Source: Chrysochromulina tobinii (lineage: Eukaryota > Haptophyta > Prymnesiales > Chrysochromulinaceae). Taken from it: 29,224 bases of DNA. Positions within the stretch are counted from its first letter, which is position 1, and each line of letters opens with the position of its first letter. The stretch is from the NCBI GenBank assembly GCA_001275005.1, contig JWZX01002487.1, positions 1 to 29,224 of the forward strand. Reading direction: 5' to 3'. The translations under genes and the position numbers were made by a program. Positions 1 through 7,718 of the stretch are shown here, in pieces. A model generated the notes under the pieces. It saw only the letters and a program-made list of their open reading frames with translations, did no database searches and had not been told where the DNA came from.

Positions 1-334
1 GTATGCTGTATGGTTCCCGTGGGGCGCTGGGGCCTAGCTGGGGCCGCGCGTGGCAGCACAGAGAGGTCCCGTCTCCCGTGCGCGCGTACCCGTGTTTGTG
101 TCGGAGAACCACTGACAGGCGCTGCACAGGCGACGAGGGTTAGACGAGGGTGCAGTAAGGGTGCAGGGTCGACCGGACGGGGATCCGGTGCTCGGTGTGC
201 GCATGCGAAGTGTGGACGCTCGGCATGGGAGCCCCCATTCACAATGAGAAAAGAGGGGCTGCGTGCTCTCCGTCATCGATACAGTACATGTCGCATACTT
301 TGGACTGTGCCCCGACGCGATTGGCCACAGGCCG
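1..334. other. Window edge, presumed 5' flank
   Basis: No supported gene. Frames are open on both strands here, but they are overlapping GC-rich shadows without recognisable domains. The last part is probably the 5' leader of the gene starting at 335. Confidence 0.4.
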
Positions 335-1027
335 ATGGCCTCGAGCTCCTCATCAAAAGCTCCTTCTGCATCAGACAATGCGATGCGAATGGTTGTCGCT
401 GCGGCGCTGGTGACTCTGGGCGCTACAGTGTGGCGATGGAAATTGCGCCGAGCATACAGTGTGGACACTGACGATGCTGCCGCCATGGAAGCATCTTCGG
501 TGACCGCCACACCTTGCGAGGCTTTGCCGTCGTCGTCAACACCGGAGGTGCAGTCTCACACTCCTGCCGCTCTGACGACATCAGTGGAACGCGTAGCATC
601 AGCCTCTCCAGCGTCGATCAACTGCGCGGATGAGCTGGCAGCACGTGTGGCCGAGCTGCTCGCCGAGCTGCGGCCGACACTCGCCGGCAGCGAGGAGCGC
701 AGGGTGTGTGTGGTCGAGCTGCTCACGACGCTGCAGACGGGTTCGGCGCTCGGCACGGCGCGCGAGCAGCGAGCCGTGGCGCGCGCATTCGTCGACCACG
801 CGGGCCCCGAGGTAGTGTATGAGATGGAAAGCTCCATGAACGGGAATTGGATTGCGGATGCGAAGAACGGGACAATGCAGAAGCTGAGCGACATTACGCG
901 ACTTCCAGGACCGATTGGAAAGGCTATGACCAATTATCGGTTGCTCGCCGAGAAGAACAAGCTCGATGCCGCGGAGCTGCGCTGCATGCACCACCTGAGA
1001 GCTCAATCAACCACACGCGCTCAGTGA
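335..1027 (+). CDS. Hypothetical single-pass membrane protein (230 aa)
   Basis: I do not recognise a family. From the ATG at 335 the protein has a Ser-rich N-terminus, one hydrophobic segment at about residues 17-35 (MRMVVAAALVTLGATVW) followed by a basic stretch, a low-complexity Ser/Thr/Ala linker to about residue 90, and then a helical Glu/Leu/Ala/Arg-rich part (ELAARVAELLAELR). The C-terminal 80 residues (around YEMESSMNGNWIADAKNG) look globular and are the best stretch for a homology search. The frame is open 24 codons further upstream, but this ATG puts a sensible Ser-rich start before the membrane segment. It converges on the HAD gene. The final coding bases are duplicated just past the stop (1009-1026 and 1058-1075). 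A signal-anchored or organelle-outer-membrane protein is possible; this is inference only. Confidence 0.6.
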   Translation: MASSSSSKAPSASDNAMRMVVAAALVTLGATVWRWKLRRAYSVDTDDAAAMEASSVTATPCEALPSSSTPEVQSHTPAALTTSVERVASASPASINCADELAARVAELLAELRPTLAGSEERRVCVVELLTTLQTGSALGTAREQRAVARAFVDHAGPEVVYEMESSMNGNWIADAKNGTMQKLSDITRLPGPIGKAMTNYRLLAEKNKLDAAELRCMHHLRAQSTTRAQ

Positions 1028-1075
1028 GCGCTCTACATAAATGACATTGACCACATTAACCACACGCGCTCAGTG
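1009..1075. repeat. 18-bp direct repeat at gene 3' end
   Basis: The 18 bases at 1009-1026, which run into the stop codon of the upstream gene, recur exactly at 1058-1075 in the 3' flank. The core is CCACACGCGCTCAGTG. Confidence 0.9.
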
Positions 1076-1211
1076 TGCCGGTCTCGCGTGCCTTGAGAGT
1101 AAGAGGAGAACTAAATCAGATCATACCAAACGGAGAAACGTCACGATAGTACGGTACGCGTGTTCGGGTCACAATGCGTCACTCGACTCACCCCCGTCTC
1201 CCACAGCAGGA

Positions 1212-2276
1212 CTACCACCGAAACTGCGCAATCGTGTACGTGGGCCGCTGGCCGTCGTTGGCCTGGAACAAGCGCTCGAGGATGTCACTGGATATCTCCA
1301 TGTCACTGGTCAAGCACGCACTCGCCTGCATGTCACACTCCGAAACCGAAACCGTCTCATCTCGACTGGCCAACGCCCTCAGCTCCCCAGAGTGGATGCC
1401 AGCCGCGACGAAGAGGGAGTCGAGGCCCGCTCTATTCGCGCCGGCCACGTCGTGAGCGAGCGAGTCGCCTACGTGCAGCACGCGCGCCGGGTCCGTGGCC
1501 TCAGGCAGTAGGGCGAGGCACTCGTCAAAGCTCTGTTTGTGCGGCTTTCCAAAGAACACGACGTGGCCGCCCATTGCCTCGTATGCCTCCGCGAGAAGGC
1601 CTGGCATGTGGCCACGCGATCCATCAGGGAGAGTCACGTGCAGGTCTGGATTCGCGCAGATCATCGGCACGCCGCGCGCGGCGCAGAGGGCAAGCGCCGC
1701 CTCGGTCACATCCCCCAACTCCCCCGAGCGAAGCAGGTTTGTCGGGGTCGGCTCGGCACTGCCATCGCGGATCATGCCAGACCCCTGGCAGAGCACGAGG
1801 TCGCACTCGCTGGCGGGTGCGAGGCAAATTTCGAGGCCGTCCAAGTACGCTGGGTCCCATGCTTGGAAGTTGGGATCCCAGCTGAGCCACAGAACACGCT
1901 TGCCGGCGCAGGTGGCGCGCATGTACTCCCATGCGGCCTCGCCTGAAGTTACGAAGCCTGTGAGCCTCGCCGGATCGAAGCCGAGCTTAGGCAATTTGGA
2001 GAGTGCAAAGGCTCGGCGCCGCGAGGTGTTTGAGAGCACGATGAGTTTCTTTCCAGCTGCAGCCAGGTTGTTGAAGCAATCGATGGCGCCGGGTATCGCA
2101 GTCGTGCCGTCATGGAGCACGCCAAACTGATCTAACAAAATGGCGTCGTATCTGTCGGCGATGACGGAGAGCGAGGGGATAATCAAATGCGACTGCAGCG
2201 AGGCCAGCGTCGCGAGCGGCCTCAACGAGGCCACAGACGAGGCCACAGCGAACGCGAGCCTTCGCATCGTCTGCAC
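1212..2276 (-). CDS. HAD superfamily subfamily IIA hydrolase (354 aa)
   Basis: A HAD-type phosphatase-like hydrolase resembling the IIA hypothetical group (TIGR01459-like). Motif I is LLDQFGVLHDG with the presumed nucleophile Asp49. Motif II is VLSNTS (Ser82). The motif III lysine lies in FFGKPHKQSF (Lys244), and motif IV is HVGDSLAHDVAGANRAG (Asp271, Asp276). The capping region lies between motifs II and III. The residue two after the nucleophile is Phe rather than the usual second Asp; related IIA proteins have a Trp or Phe there, so this is not a decayed copy, but general acid catalysis may differ. The first 35 residues (MQTMRRLAFAVASSVASLRP...) are basic, Ser/Ala-rich and lack acids, consistent with an organelle targeting peptide. 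The gene is a single exon and diverges from the BT1 carrier gene. The substrate cannot be deduced. Confidence 0.85.
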   Translation of the reverse strand: MQTMRRLAFAVASSVASLRPLATLASLQSHLIIPSLSVIADRYDAILLDQFGVLHDGTTAIPGAIDCFNNLAAAGKKLIVLSNTSRRRAFALSKLPKLGFDPARLTGFVTSGEAAWEYMRATCAGKRVLWLSWDPNFQAWDPAYLDGLEICLAPASECDLVLCQGSGMIRDGSAEPTPTNLLRSGELGDVTEAALALCAARGVPMICANPDLHVTLPDGSRGHMPGLLAEAYEAMGGHVVFFGKPHKQSFDECLALLPEATDPARVLHVGDSLAHDVAGANRAGLDSLFVAAGIHSGELRALASRDETVSVSECDMQASACLTSDMEISSDILERLFQANDGQRPTYTIAQFRW

Positions 2277-2449
2277 TTTTGTGAAAGTGAATGTGTGAAT
2301 GTGCGTCGACGTGGTCGTTTCGAGCCTGAGGTACCGGCTCTCCCCGGTGCCTTAACCGACACCTTCTGGAATATATTCACACACTTTTCACAGCCGCGCC
2401 GCGCTCGACGAGTGTGTGTGCTTCCCTTGCAAAAGCGGCGGAGGCCCAC
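2277..2449. promoter_or_regulatory. Divergent intergenic promoter region with TATA-like ATATATT
   Basis: The 173 bases between the HAD start (2276, minus) and the likely carrier start (2450, plus) must hold both promoters. An ATATATT stands out at 2371-2377, about 75 bases before the plus-strand ATG. The assignment as a TATA box is inference. Confidence 0.3.
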
Positions 2450-4564
2450 ATGACGACCTCAACTGCGCGCCGGACGCACGACGGCCTGGATCCAAAGCAT
2501 CTTGATGACATGTCGCCCATAGCTGGCGTGGTGGCGCAGCAGAAGTCCAGACTTGCACTCTTCGACCTGCCGGCGGCGCTTGCACTGCTCTACTTCCTCA
2601 ACTCGTGTGCTCAAAGCTTCCCGCTGACGGCGACCACAGGCTTCTTAAACGAAGAGATCAACATGCCTCAGCAGACCCAGTCGCTGTATTACGCCGTAAC
2701 GTTCATGCCATGGAGTCTCAAGCCGCTGTACGCCCTGATTGCGCAGTTGCTGCCGATCGGCGGCTACCATTACAAGCCCTGGCTTGCGATCTCGTCAGCC
2801 GGATCGGCAGCGTGCTACCTCATGATGGGCGGCACTGTCACGACCGCGGGTGGCGCCTTTGGCGTCACGCTGCTGCGTGCCATTTGCAACGCCTTCGCCG
2901 AGCTGATGCTCGATGCCCAACTCGTCAACCACGCTCGCCGCGATGGCAACGGCTCCGCAGCGACGCTGCAGGCTGCGGCCACGAGCATGCGGTATGCGGG
3001 CACGCTCGCGTGCGCTCTCGTCGGCCTGTACCTGTACCCTTGTGGGCTCATGCAGAAGCGCCTCGCCGATCGCACCGTCATCGCTCTGACGGCCGTCTTC
3101 CCGGGGATCGTCTCATTGATGAGTGTTGTTCTCCTGGATGAGCCCCGCGACGAGATCTCTATCTCGCGAGGCTGTGGCGGCTGTGGCGGCGGCGGCGGCG
3201 GTGGCGGCCGTGGCGGCGGCGGCGGCGGTGCAGCGTGTGGCGGCGGCGGCGGCGCAGCGTGCGCCTCCGCGCTCTCGTCCTCGTCCTCCAAGGGTCAGCA
3301 CACGCGCCTCGCGCTCGTCTTCTGCCTGGCGCTTCCGCTCCAGGCTGCCGTCCTCTGGGCGCAGGCGTGCTCCCCCTCCTTCTGCGCTCTCGTGCCGGTA
3401 GAGACGTGGCTGCAGGTCCTGTACGGGCTGATCACAACCTCGCTGGTGCTGCCCGTGCTCGCGTGGCTGTTCTACCTCTTCTATGCCCGTCCCCTTCGCG
3501 CTCCAGTACACCCAGGGCTGTGCCACGTCACGCCCTCCAGTTTCGTCACTCCAAGGCAGTGCCACGTCACGCCCTCCAGTTTCGTCACTCCAAGGCAGTG
3601 CCACGTCACGCCCTCCAGTTTCGTCACTCCGGTTTCGTCGATGGGCTCGCCGTCGGGCCTAGGCGAGGGGCTTCTCGACTCGAACAGCGCTGCCAGCCAC
3701 GCCACCAGCCACGCCGAATCCAGCAGCCACGCCAGCAGCAGCCACACGGCTCCCGCCGTCGAGGCGATCAGCGCTGTCGTGAGCGGCCACATCGCCAGCG
3801 ACGACGCAACGACGAACCTTCGGCCGTCGATGGCGCCCGGCGCAGCGGTGCTGCTGCTGCTCGCGTTGACGGTGACGCCCTCCGCCTCCATCCAAGTGGG
3901 CAACTTCCAGTATGCCCTCTTCAGTGGCGCCGGGCTGCTCTGCGAGACCCAGTACCTCGCGCTGATCGGCTACACGTCGACCATTGGAGCTAGCCTTGCC
4001 CTCGGCCGAGCCTTTCGAAAGAAGCCGTTGAGGCTCGTTGTGCTGGTAGCTGGGCTTCTGTCGACCCTTGGGGGGCTCTCCGACCTTCCGTTGCCGCTCC
4101 TCTGTGCCCACTCGCCCGCTCCCTTGATGCGCTACCCTCCTCCTGTGCTGCTGCCTGTGGCGCCGCCCTCGCCGCCTCTGACGCCGCCCCCCCCGCCGCC
4201 GTGCAACATGGACGTTGCGTTTGCGACGGCGGCGGCCTCAGCGGCCTTCGGGGGACTCATCTCACAGCTTGGCTTCCTGCCCAAACTGGTCGTCGCGACC
4301 GAGGTCGCCGCGGCGCTCGCCGACGCGGGCAGCGCGGGCAGCGGGGGCGCCGCCCAGTACTACGCCGTGATGATCACCATCATCGACGTCGGAGATGCAA
4401 TCTCCCTCCAGCTCACCGCGCCGCTTGTCGAAGCTTTTGGCATCACGTACACCAACTTCAGCGGGCTGCCGCCCTTGATGCTCCTCACGGCGGGCTGCTC
4501 CGTCCTCGTGCTGCTCGGGCTCGCGCTTGCCTGGTTCATGTCCTCGCGCTGCTACGCCGAATGA
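2450..4564 (+). CDS. BT1-family folate/biopterin transporter (704 aa)
   Basis: A multi-pass membrane carrier of the BT1/folate-biopterin transporter group of the major facilitator superfamily, expected to move pterins or folates across a membrane. Evidence is about 12 hydrophobic segments, the early block FMPWSLKPLYALIAQLLPIG followed by KPWL (family pattern W-LKP-LYG...P-G-RKP), and the late block FLPKLVVATEVAAAL...YYAVMITI..VGDAIS...FGITYTNF, which follows the family's last conserved region. Compared with compact family members it is long because of three inserts: a Gly/Cys run encoded by GGC repeats near 3172-3260, a loop carrying three 13-residue repeats (3521-3637) plus a Ser/His-rich stretch, and a Pro-rich loop near 4130-4200. 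All fall between membrane segments. The frame also has an ATG at 2414; 2450 (MTTSTARR) is preferred without strong proof. No intron is needed. Confidence 0.82.
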   Translation: MTTSTARRTHDGLDPKHLDDMSPIAGVVAQQKSRLALFDLPAALALLYFLNSCAQSFPLTATTGFLNEEINMPQQTQSLYYAVTFMPWSLKPLYALIAQLLPIGGYHYKPWLAISSAGSAACYLMMGGTVTTAGGAFGVTLLRAICNAFAELMLDAQLVNHARRDGNGSAATLQAAATSMRYAGTLACALVGLYLYPCGLMQKRLADRTVIALTAVFPGIVSLMSVVLLDEPRDEISISRGCGGCGGGGGGGGRGGGGGGAACGGGGGAACASALSSSSSKGQHTRLALVFCLALPLQAAVLWAQACSPSFCALVPVETWLQVLYGLITTSLVLPVLAWLFYLFYARPLRAPVHPGLCHVTPSSFVTPRQCHVTPSSFVTPRQCHVTPSSFVTPVSSMGSPSGLGEGLLDSNSAASHATSHAESSSHASSSHTAPAVEAISAVVSGHIASDDATTNLRPSMAPGAAVLLLLALTVTPSASIQVGNFQYALFSGAGLLCETQYLALIGYTSTIGASLALGRAFRKKPLRLVVLVAGLLSTLGGLSDLPLPLLCAHSPAPLMRYPPPVLLPVAPPSPPLTPPPPPPCNMDVAFATAAASAAFGGLISQLGFLPKLVVATEVAAALADAGSAGSGGAAQYYAVMITIIDVGDAISLQLTAPLVEAFGITYTNFSGLPPLMLLTAGCSVLVLLGLALAWFMSSRCYAE
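3521..3637 (+). repeat. 39-bp in-frame tandem repeat, 3 copies
   Basis: Units at 3521-3559, 3560-3598 and 3599-3637 are almost identical and encode CHVTPSSFVTPRQ-like 13-mers in a loop of the BT1 carrier. Each unit carries TTTCGTCACTCC, part of a motif that recurs elsewhere in the window. Confidence 0.95.
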
Positions 4565-4608
4565 CGCGCTTGCCTGTGGTTGATGCCCTCGCGCTTGCCT
4601 GGTTGATG
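4520..4608. repeat. Duplicated 3' coding end of the BT1 gene
   Basis: The coding segment at 4520-4540 (CGCGCTTGCCTGGTTCATG core) recurs with one change at 4588-4608 beyond the stop. A third copy with a small insertion is at 4566-4585, immediately after the stop. Confidence 0.85.
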
Positions 4609-5335
4609 CGCTTGTGTGTGGCTGCTGGCACGGCTGGTCTGAATACTGCTGGAACGCAAAGGGGGTGAGGGCGTCCGTTTGCGCTGGTTGTGGAAGCTGC
4701 TCGCTGAAAGGGCAGTGACGAGCAACTGCAGCACAAATGGTGCACTCATCTGGGCTAGGGGCAGAAGGCGAGAGGCGGGGGCGATGATGTTGAACTCGGA
4801 CACGTGCAAGACTGCGCGTCTGGAGGGAGCGGATCGAGCGCCGCTGTGCCCACTGTGGAGCGCTCGATGTGGAGACGTCGTGATCGTGGTCTACTGCACC
4901 CGGGAGGTGCGGTCGCGCGTCCCTCGCCTCGGGAGCAGGGTGGAGACTCAGACCAGGCCAATGGACACTTTGCAGACTTTGCATGCAATGGAAACTCAGA
5001 CCAGACCAATCGAATGGACACTTTGCACTGTGGAGTGGAGTGGAGTCGACGCGAGTGGAGTGTCGCGTGTCGGACGGACCGGAGCGCCTCGCGCGCTGCC
5101 TCGGCGCGGCTGCGGGCCGACCGGCTACCGTATACGATAACGACCGGACCCGACTCCCGAGCATACGATCTACGACGGATCAGTCGACGGGTCCGCGGGA
5201 CTAGTCACACGTAATACAGTACTGTAGCGGAGTAGATGGCAAAAATATAGTCGAAGCATCTGATTTCGGATTATATCTTGGGAGATTTACTACCGTGATC
5301 CTAGTGACGAAACCAACCAGTTACCTAATACAGAT
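4565..5335. other. Intergenic stretch, repeat remnants only
   Basis: I see no gene here. It holds the duplicated carrier 3' end (to 4608) and a two-copy repeat at about 4942-4980 and 4990-5030 (core ACTCAGACCAG...AATGGACACTTTGCA), followed by GGAGT repeats. Base composition drops to AT-rich between about 5200 and 5340 just before the next gene, as expected for a promoter. Confidence 0.6.
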
Positions 5336-6745
5336 ATGACGAAACTATGTGGTTTAGTGAAACTCGACGAAACCTTTTGTGCGGAATCGCGCGCGTACGG
5401 ATCCACGCAGTTAGAACCTGTACTTGCACACATGGCAAGAGCCGACATTGGCGCTGGCTTGTGCACCCGCCCACGCACGTGTATGGCCAACGCATCGACA
5501 GCACCGCTGCTCGTCTACCATCCACAGGGCGGTCTCGGTAATGTCCTCTTTGGCCTTGCGAGTTCCACACTGCTCGCCACAGTGCTGTGCCGCAGGCTTG
5601 GCATCGCGTGGGGCCACAATACCAACGTTCAAGCTTTGGGTTCGTTCGCTGAACTGTTTCAGGTGCCAGCTGGCGTGGAGTTCCTGAACGAAACTGAAGG
5701 CAAAGCACAGATCGTCGCGCTGGATGGTGGCAAGGTTACGAGCAACTGCACGGCGCACATGGGTAAGACCTGGACGGAAGGCGGCAGTCGACTCGCCAGC
5801 TTGATGCATCCTCGCGAATTCACATTTGCTGGACCGGGGGGTGAGCGTATTTCAGCCTGGCAGTGTCCAGTGCTCCACGTGCGCAGCAACATGTACTTTG
5901 CGCCTGCCCTCCTCAAGAACGTTGCTGCCAATCCTGCAGCGCAGTGGCTGCGTACGCATGGGCTCGCTTGCACCAGAACCATGACTGCCGTCTCAGCAGG
6001 AAGCGCCCATGAGCCTAGCCATCAGCGTCCCAAGCATGACACCGGTAACGCCAAGGTCGTGCCATACTTTGGTGAGCTTTCTTATCACTTGCTTGTGCCG
6101 CGAATCAAGCGTATCGAGCTGGCAGACGAGAGCATGTCCAGCACCACGAACATTGCAGTGGTTGGGGTGCACGTGCGCATGGTCATTCTGCTGGCGTACA
6201 CCGTGAAAAGGCTCAATGCCACACTTCAGAGTATACCTGCCGCGGTGTCTGTACCGTCGCCCGAGCACATTCTGCGCGACTTCGGCTTCCTAGACTGCAT
6301 TGCCAAAGTTCGCGCTCAGATCAAGGCAGACGGCGAGCAGGCTGCCCCCTCTCGAGTCTACCTTGCTGCTGATAACCACGCAGTGCGGGTTGAAGCCAAC
6401 GCCACACTGGGTGTGAATGTATTGCTGCCACCGCCGAGGCACATCATGCTAGGGGCCGAGCGTCGCGGCAAGATGGTAACGAAGCGAGGGTCATTGGCAA
6501 CCCAGGGCGCCCTTGACGAGCTGCTGATATTGGCAAGGACAAACGCCATGGTCGTGTGGGACCTGAAGGACTCAACCTATTCTGCTGTAGCCTCCAGTTG
6601 GGCTGCTCACCGTGCAGCCGGCCAATCACGCGGTGGTGGGCGCACGTCCCGCCCTTGGTGGGGGGTATACCTCGTGGCACACGGATGCCAGAGAGTGCCC
6701 GACGCAGAGGTGGAGCCTAGGATGGCTCCGCTGTTTGACAAATGA
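5336..6745 (+). CDS. Fucosyltransferase-like GT-B glycosyltransferase (up to 469 aa)
   Basis: A probable sugar transferase of the fucosyltransferase type (GT37/GT11/NodZ-like fold), expected to act in the secretory pathway on glycans. Supporting blocks, numbered from 5336, are QGGLGNVLFGLASSTLLATVL at 64-84 (the usual GG-x-GN...LA start of the domain), GVHVRM at 277-282 (the GDP-fucose-site G-H-x-R motif), VYLAADN at 341-347, and DELLILARTNAMVVWD...STYSAVA at 394-419 (typical D-LLS...STFS-A ending). The acidic residue often following the HVR motif is not evident. Start choice is open: ATGs at 5336, 5432 and 5483 are all in frame upstream of the domain, and none gives a clear signal anchor. 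The acceptor substrate is unknown. The exact GT family needs a profile search. Confidence 0.68.
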   Translation: MTKLCGLVKLDETFCAESRAYGSTQLEPVLAHMARADIGAGLCTRPRTCMANASTAPLLVYHPQGGLGNVLFGLASSTLLATVLCRRLGIAWGHNTNVQALGSFAELFQVPAGVEFLNETEGKAQIVALDGGKVTSNCTAHMGKTWTEGGSRLASLMHPREFTFAGPGGERISAWQCPVLHVRSNMYFAPALLKNVAANPAAQWLRTHGLACTRTMTAVSAGSAHEPSHQRPKHDTGNAKVVPYFGELSYHLLVPRIKRIELADESMSSTTNIAVVGVHVRMVILLAYTVKRLNATLQSIPAAVSVPSPEHILRDFGFLDCIAKVRAQIKADGEQAAPSRVYLAADNHAVRVEANATLGVNVLLPPPRHIMLGAERRGKMVTKRGSLATQGALDELLILARTNAMVVWDLKDSTYSAVASSWAAHRAAGQSRGGGRTSRPWWGVYLVAHGCQRVPDAEVEPRMAPLFDK

Positions 6746-7676
6746 CCTGATTCTCGATTATACGAGTACAAGGCAAAACAAGGTCGCGGTACTATTGCCA
6801 TATGGCCGAGATACAGTACCGGTATGAGTATCTCGGCTTTACATAGGGCGGGGGTAGGGTACAAGTGAGGGCCATAGATTGGTGAGGGCATTACGGCGTA
6901 CAACGGTAAAAGTGTCCATATGGACAAGAATCGCGTAAAACGGTAAAAGTACAGGCCTCTTGCCTGGTTGATGACGGACGAGGCACTTTGAGGCGTGTTT
7001 CAGGTCCAGAGGTCCTTGAAGGTGTGCATGGAGGTCATGATGGAGGTGCGGTGGGACCATGCGGTGGGACCAATGGGCGGGGGCCGGGCCGAAGTCACAC
7101 AAAGGCTCACGCGCAGCACGCCGTCGCCGTACGCCGATGAAAAAGGGGGTGTTTGCGGTACGAAACGGTAAAACGGTAAAACTAAGTGACAGTGTGACAC
7201 GTTTGTGACACGTGCATCACACTACGCGGAGCTCTACATTTGGAACGATGGGCGCCGTGGGACGGGGCGTACAGACGTCTACACGAACGGAACGAAGTTG
7301 CGCCCCGTGGGGCGAGATTCTCGATCTCGTAAAACTGGAAAAGTTCCGGGCGCTCTGGAAAAGCTACCCCCCGCGCCCTATGCTCGGGGCTATCCGGTAT
7401 TATAGAACGGAATACACACATACATGCCGATCCTTTGATATTGCTCCGCCCCGCGTTCGGTAGTTACGACGGGAATATCATGTACGTCATCAAAGCGTTT
7501 AGCTTCAAAGGCCGGAGATGACCAAGGCGTCAAGGGCGGTGGCTCAGCGCGGGAGCTCGCGTGATTCAAATCCAAGCGGTGGTTCAGCGCGGGAGCAGGC
7601 TCGCTACCTGACGCTCAAGCTCGACACGGCGCTCGTGCTCAGCGCGCGAGCACTCCGAGGCAGATGATGCCGCTCA
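6746..7676. other. Intergenic stretch with hairpin and CGGTAAAA repeats
   Basis: No gene is supported. It contains a perfect hairpin near the upstream stop (6805-6837), four CGGTAAAA octamers between 6902 and 7182 (two in tandem near 7167), a GCGGTGGGACCA doublet near 7048-7072, and TGTGACACGT twice near 7193-7212. From 7551 on it carries copies of the 3' end of the transporter gene that follows on the minus strand. Confidence 0.6.
6805..6837. repeat. Perfect 10-bp inverted repeat (hairpin)
   Basis: GCCGAGATAC at 6805-6814 pairs perfectly with GTATCTCGGC at 6828-6837 across a 13-base loop that itself contains the palindrome TACCGGTA. It lies 60 bases after the glycosyltransferase stop, so it could sit in that gene's 3' UTR. 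Confidence 0.85.
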
Positions 7677-7718
7677 TCAGCGCGGGAGCAAGCTCGCGAG
7701 GCAGATGATGCCGCTCAC
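7551..7718. repeat. Copies of the AAAP gene 3' end
   Basis: The minus-strand gene's terminal coding sequence (about 7680-7718, containing GAGGCAGATGATGCCGCTCA in plus orientation) is repeated just past its stop at 7641-7676. CAGCGCGGGAGC or a one-base variant also recurs near 7552, 7583 and 7638. Confidence 0.85.

Noticed and set aside
34-510. 158-codon minus-strand frame at the window start
   Set aside because: It overlaps the plus-strand gene and has no domain or coherent composition; a GC-rich shadow.
3521-3637. 39-bp repeats as a possible minisatellite intron in the BT1 gene
   Set aside because: The frame stays open through exact multiples of three, and no GT...AG pair with the shared acceptor types bounds them.
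7560-7580. GATTCAAATCC resembling a tRNA B box
   Set aside because: No matching acceptor stem, A box or anticodon arm could be found around it.
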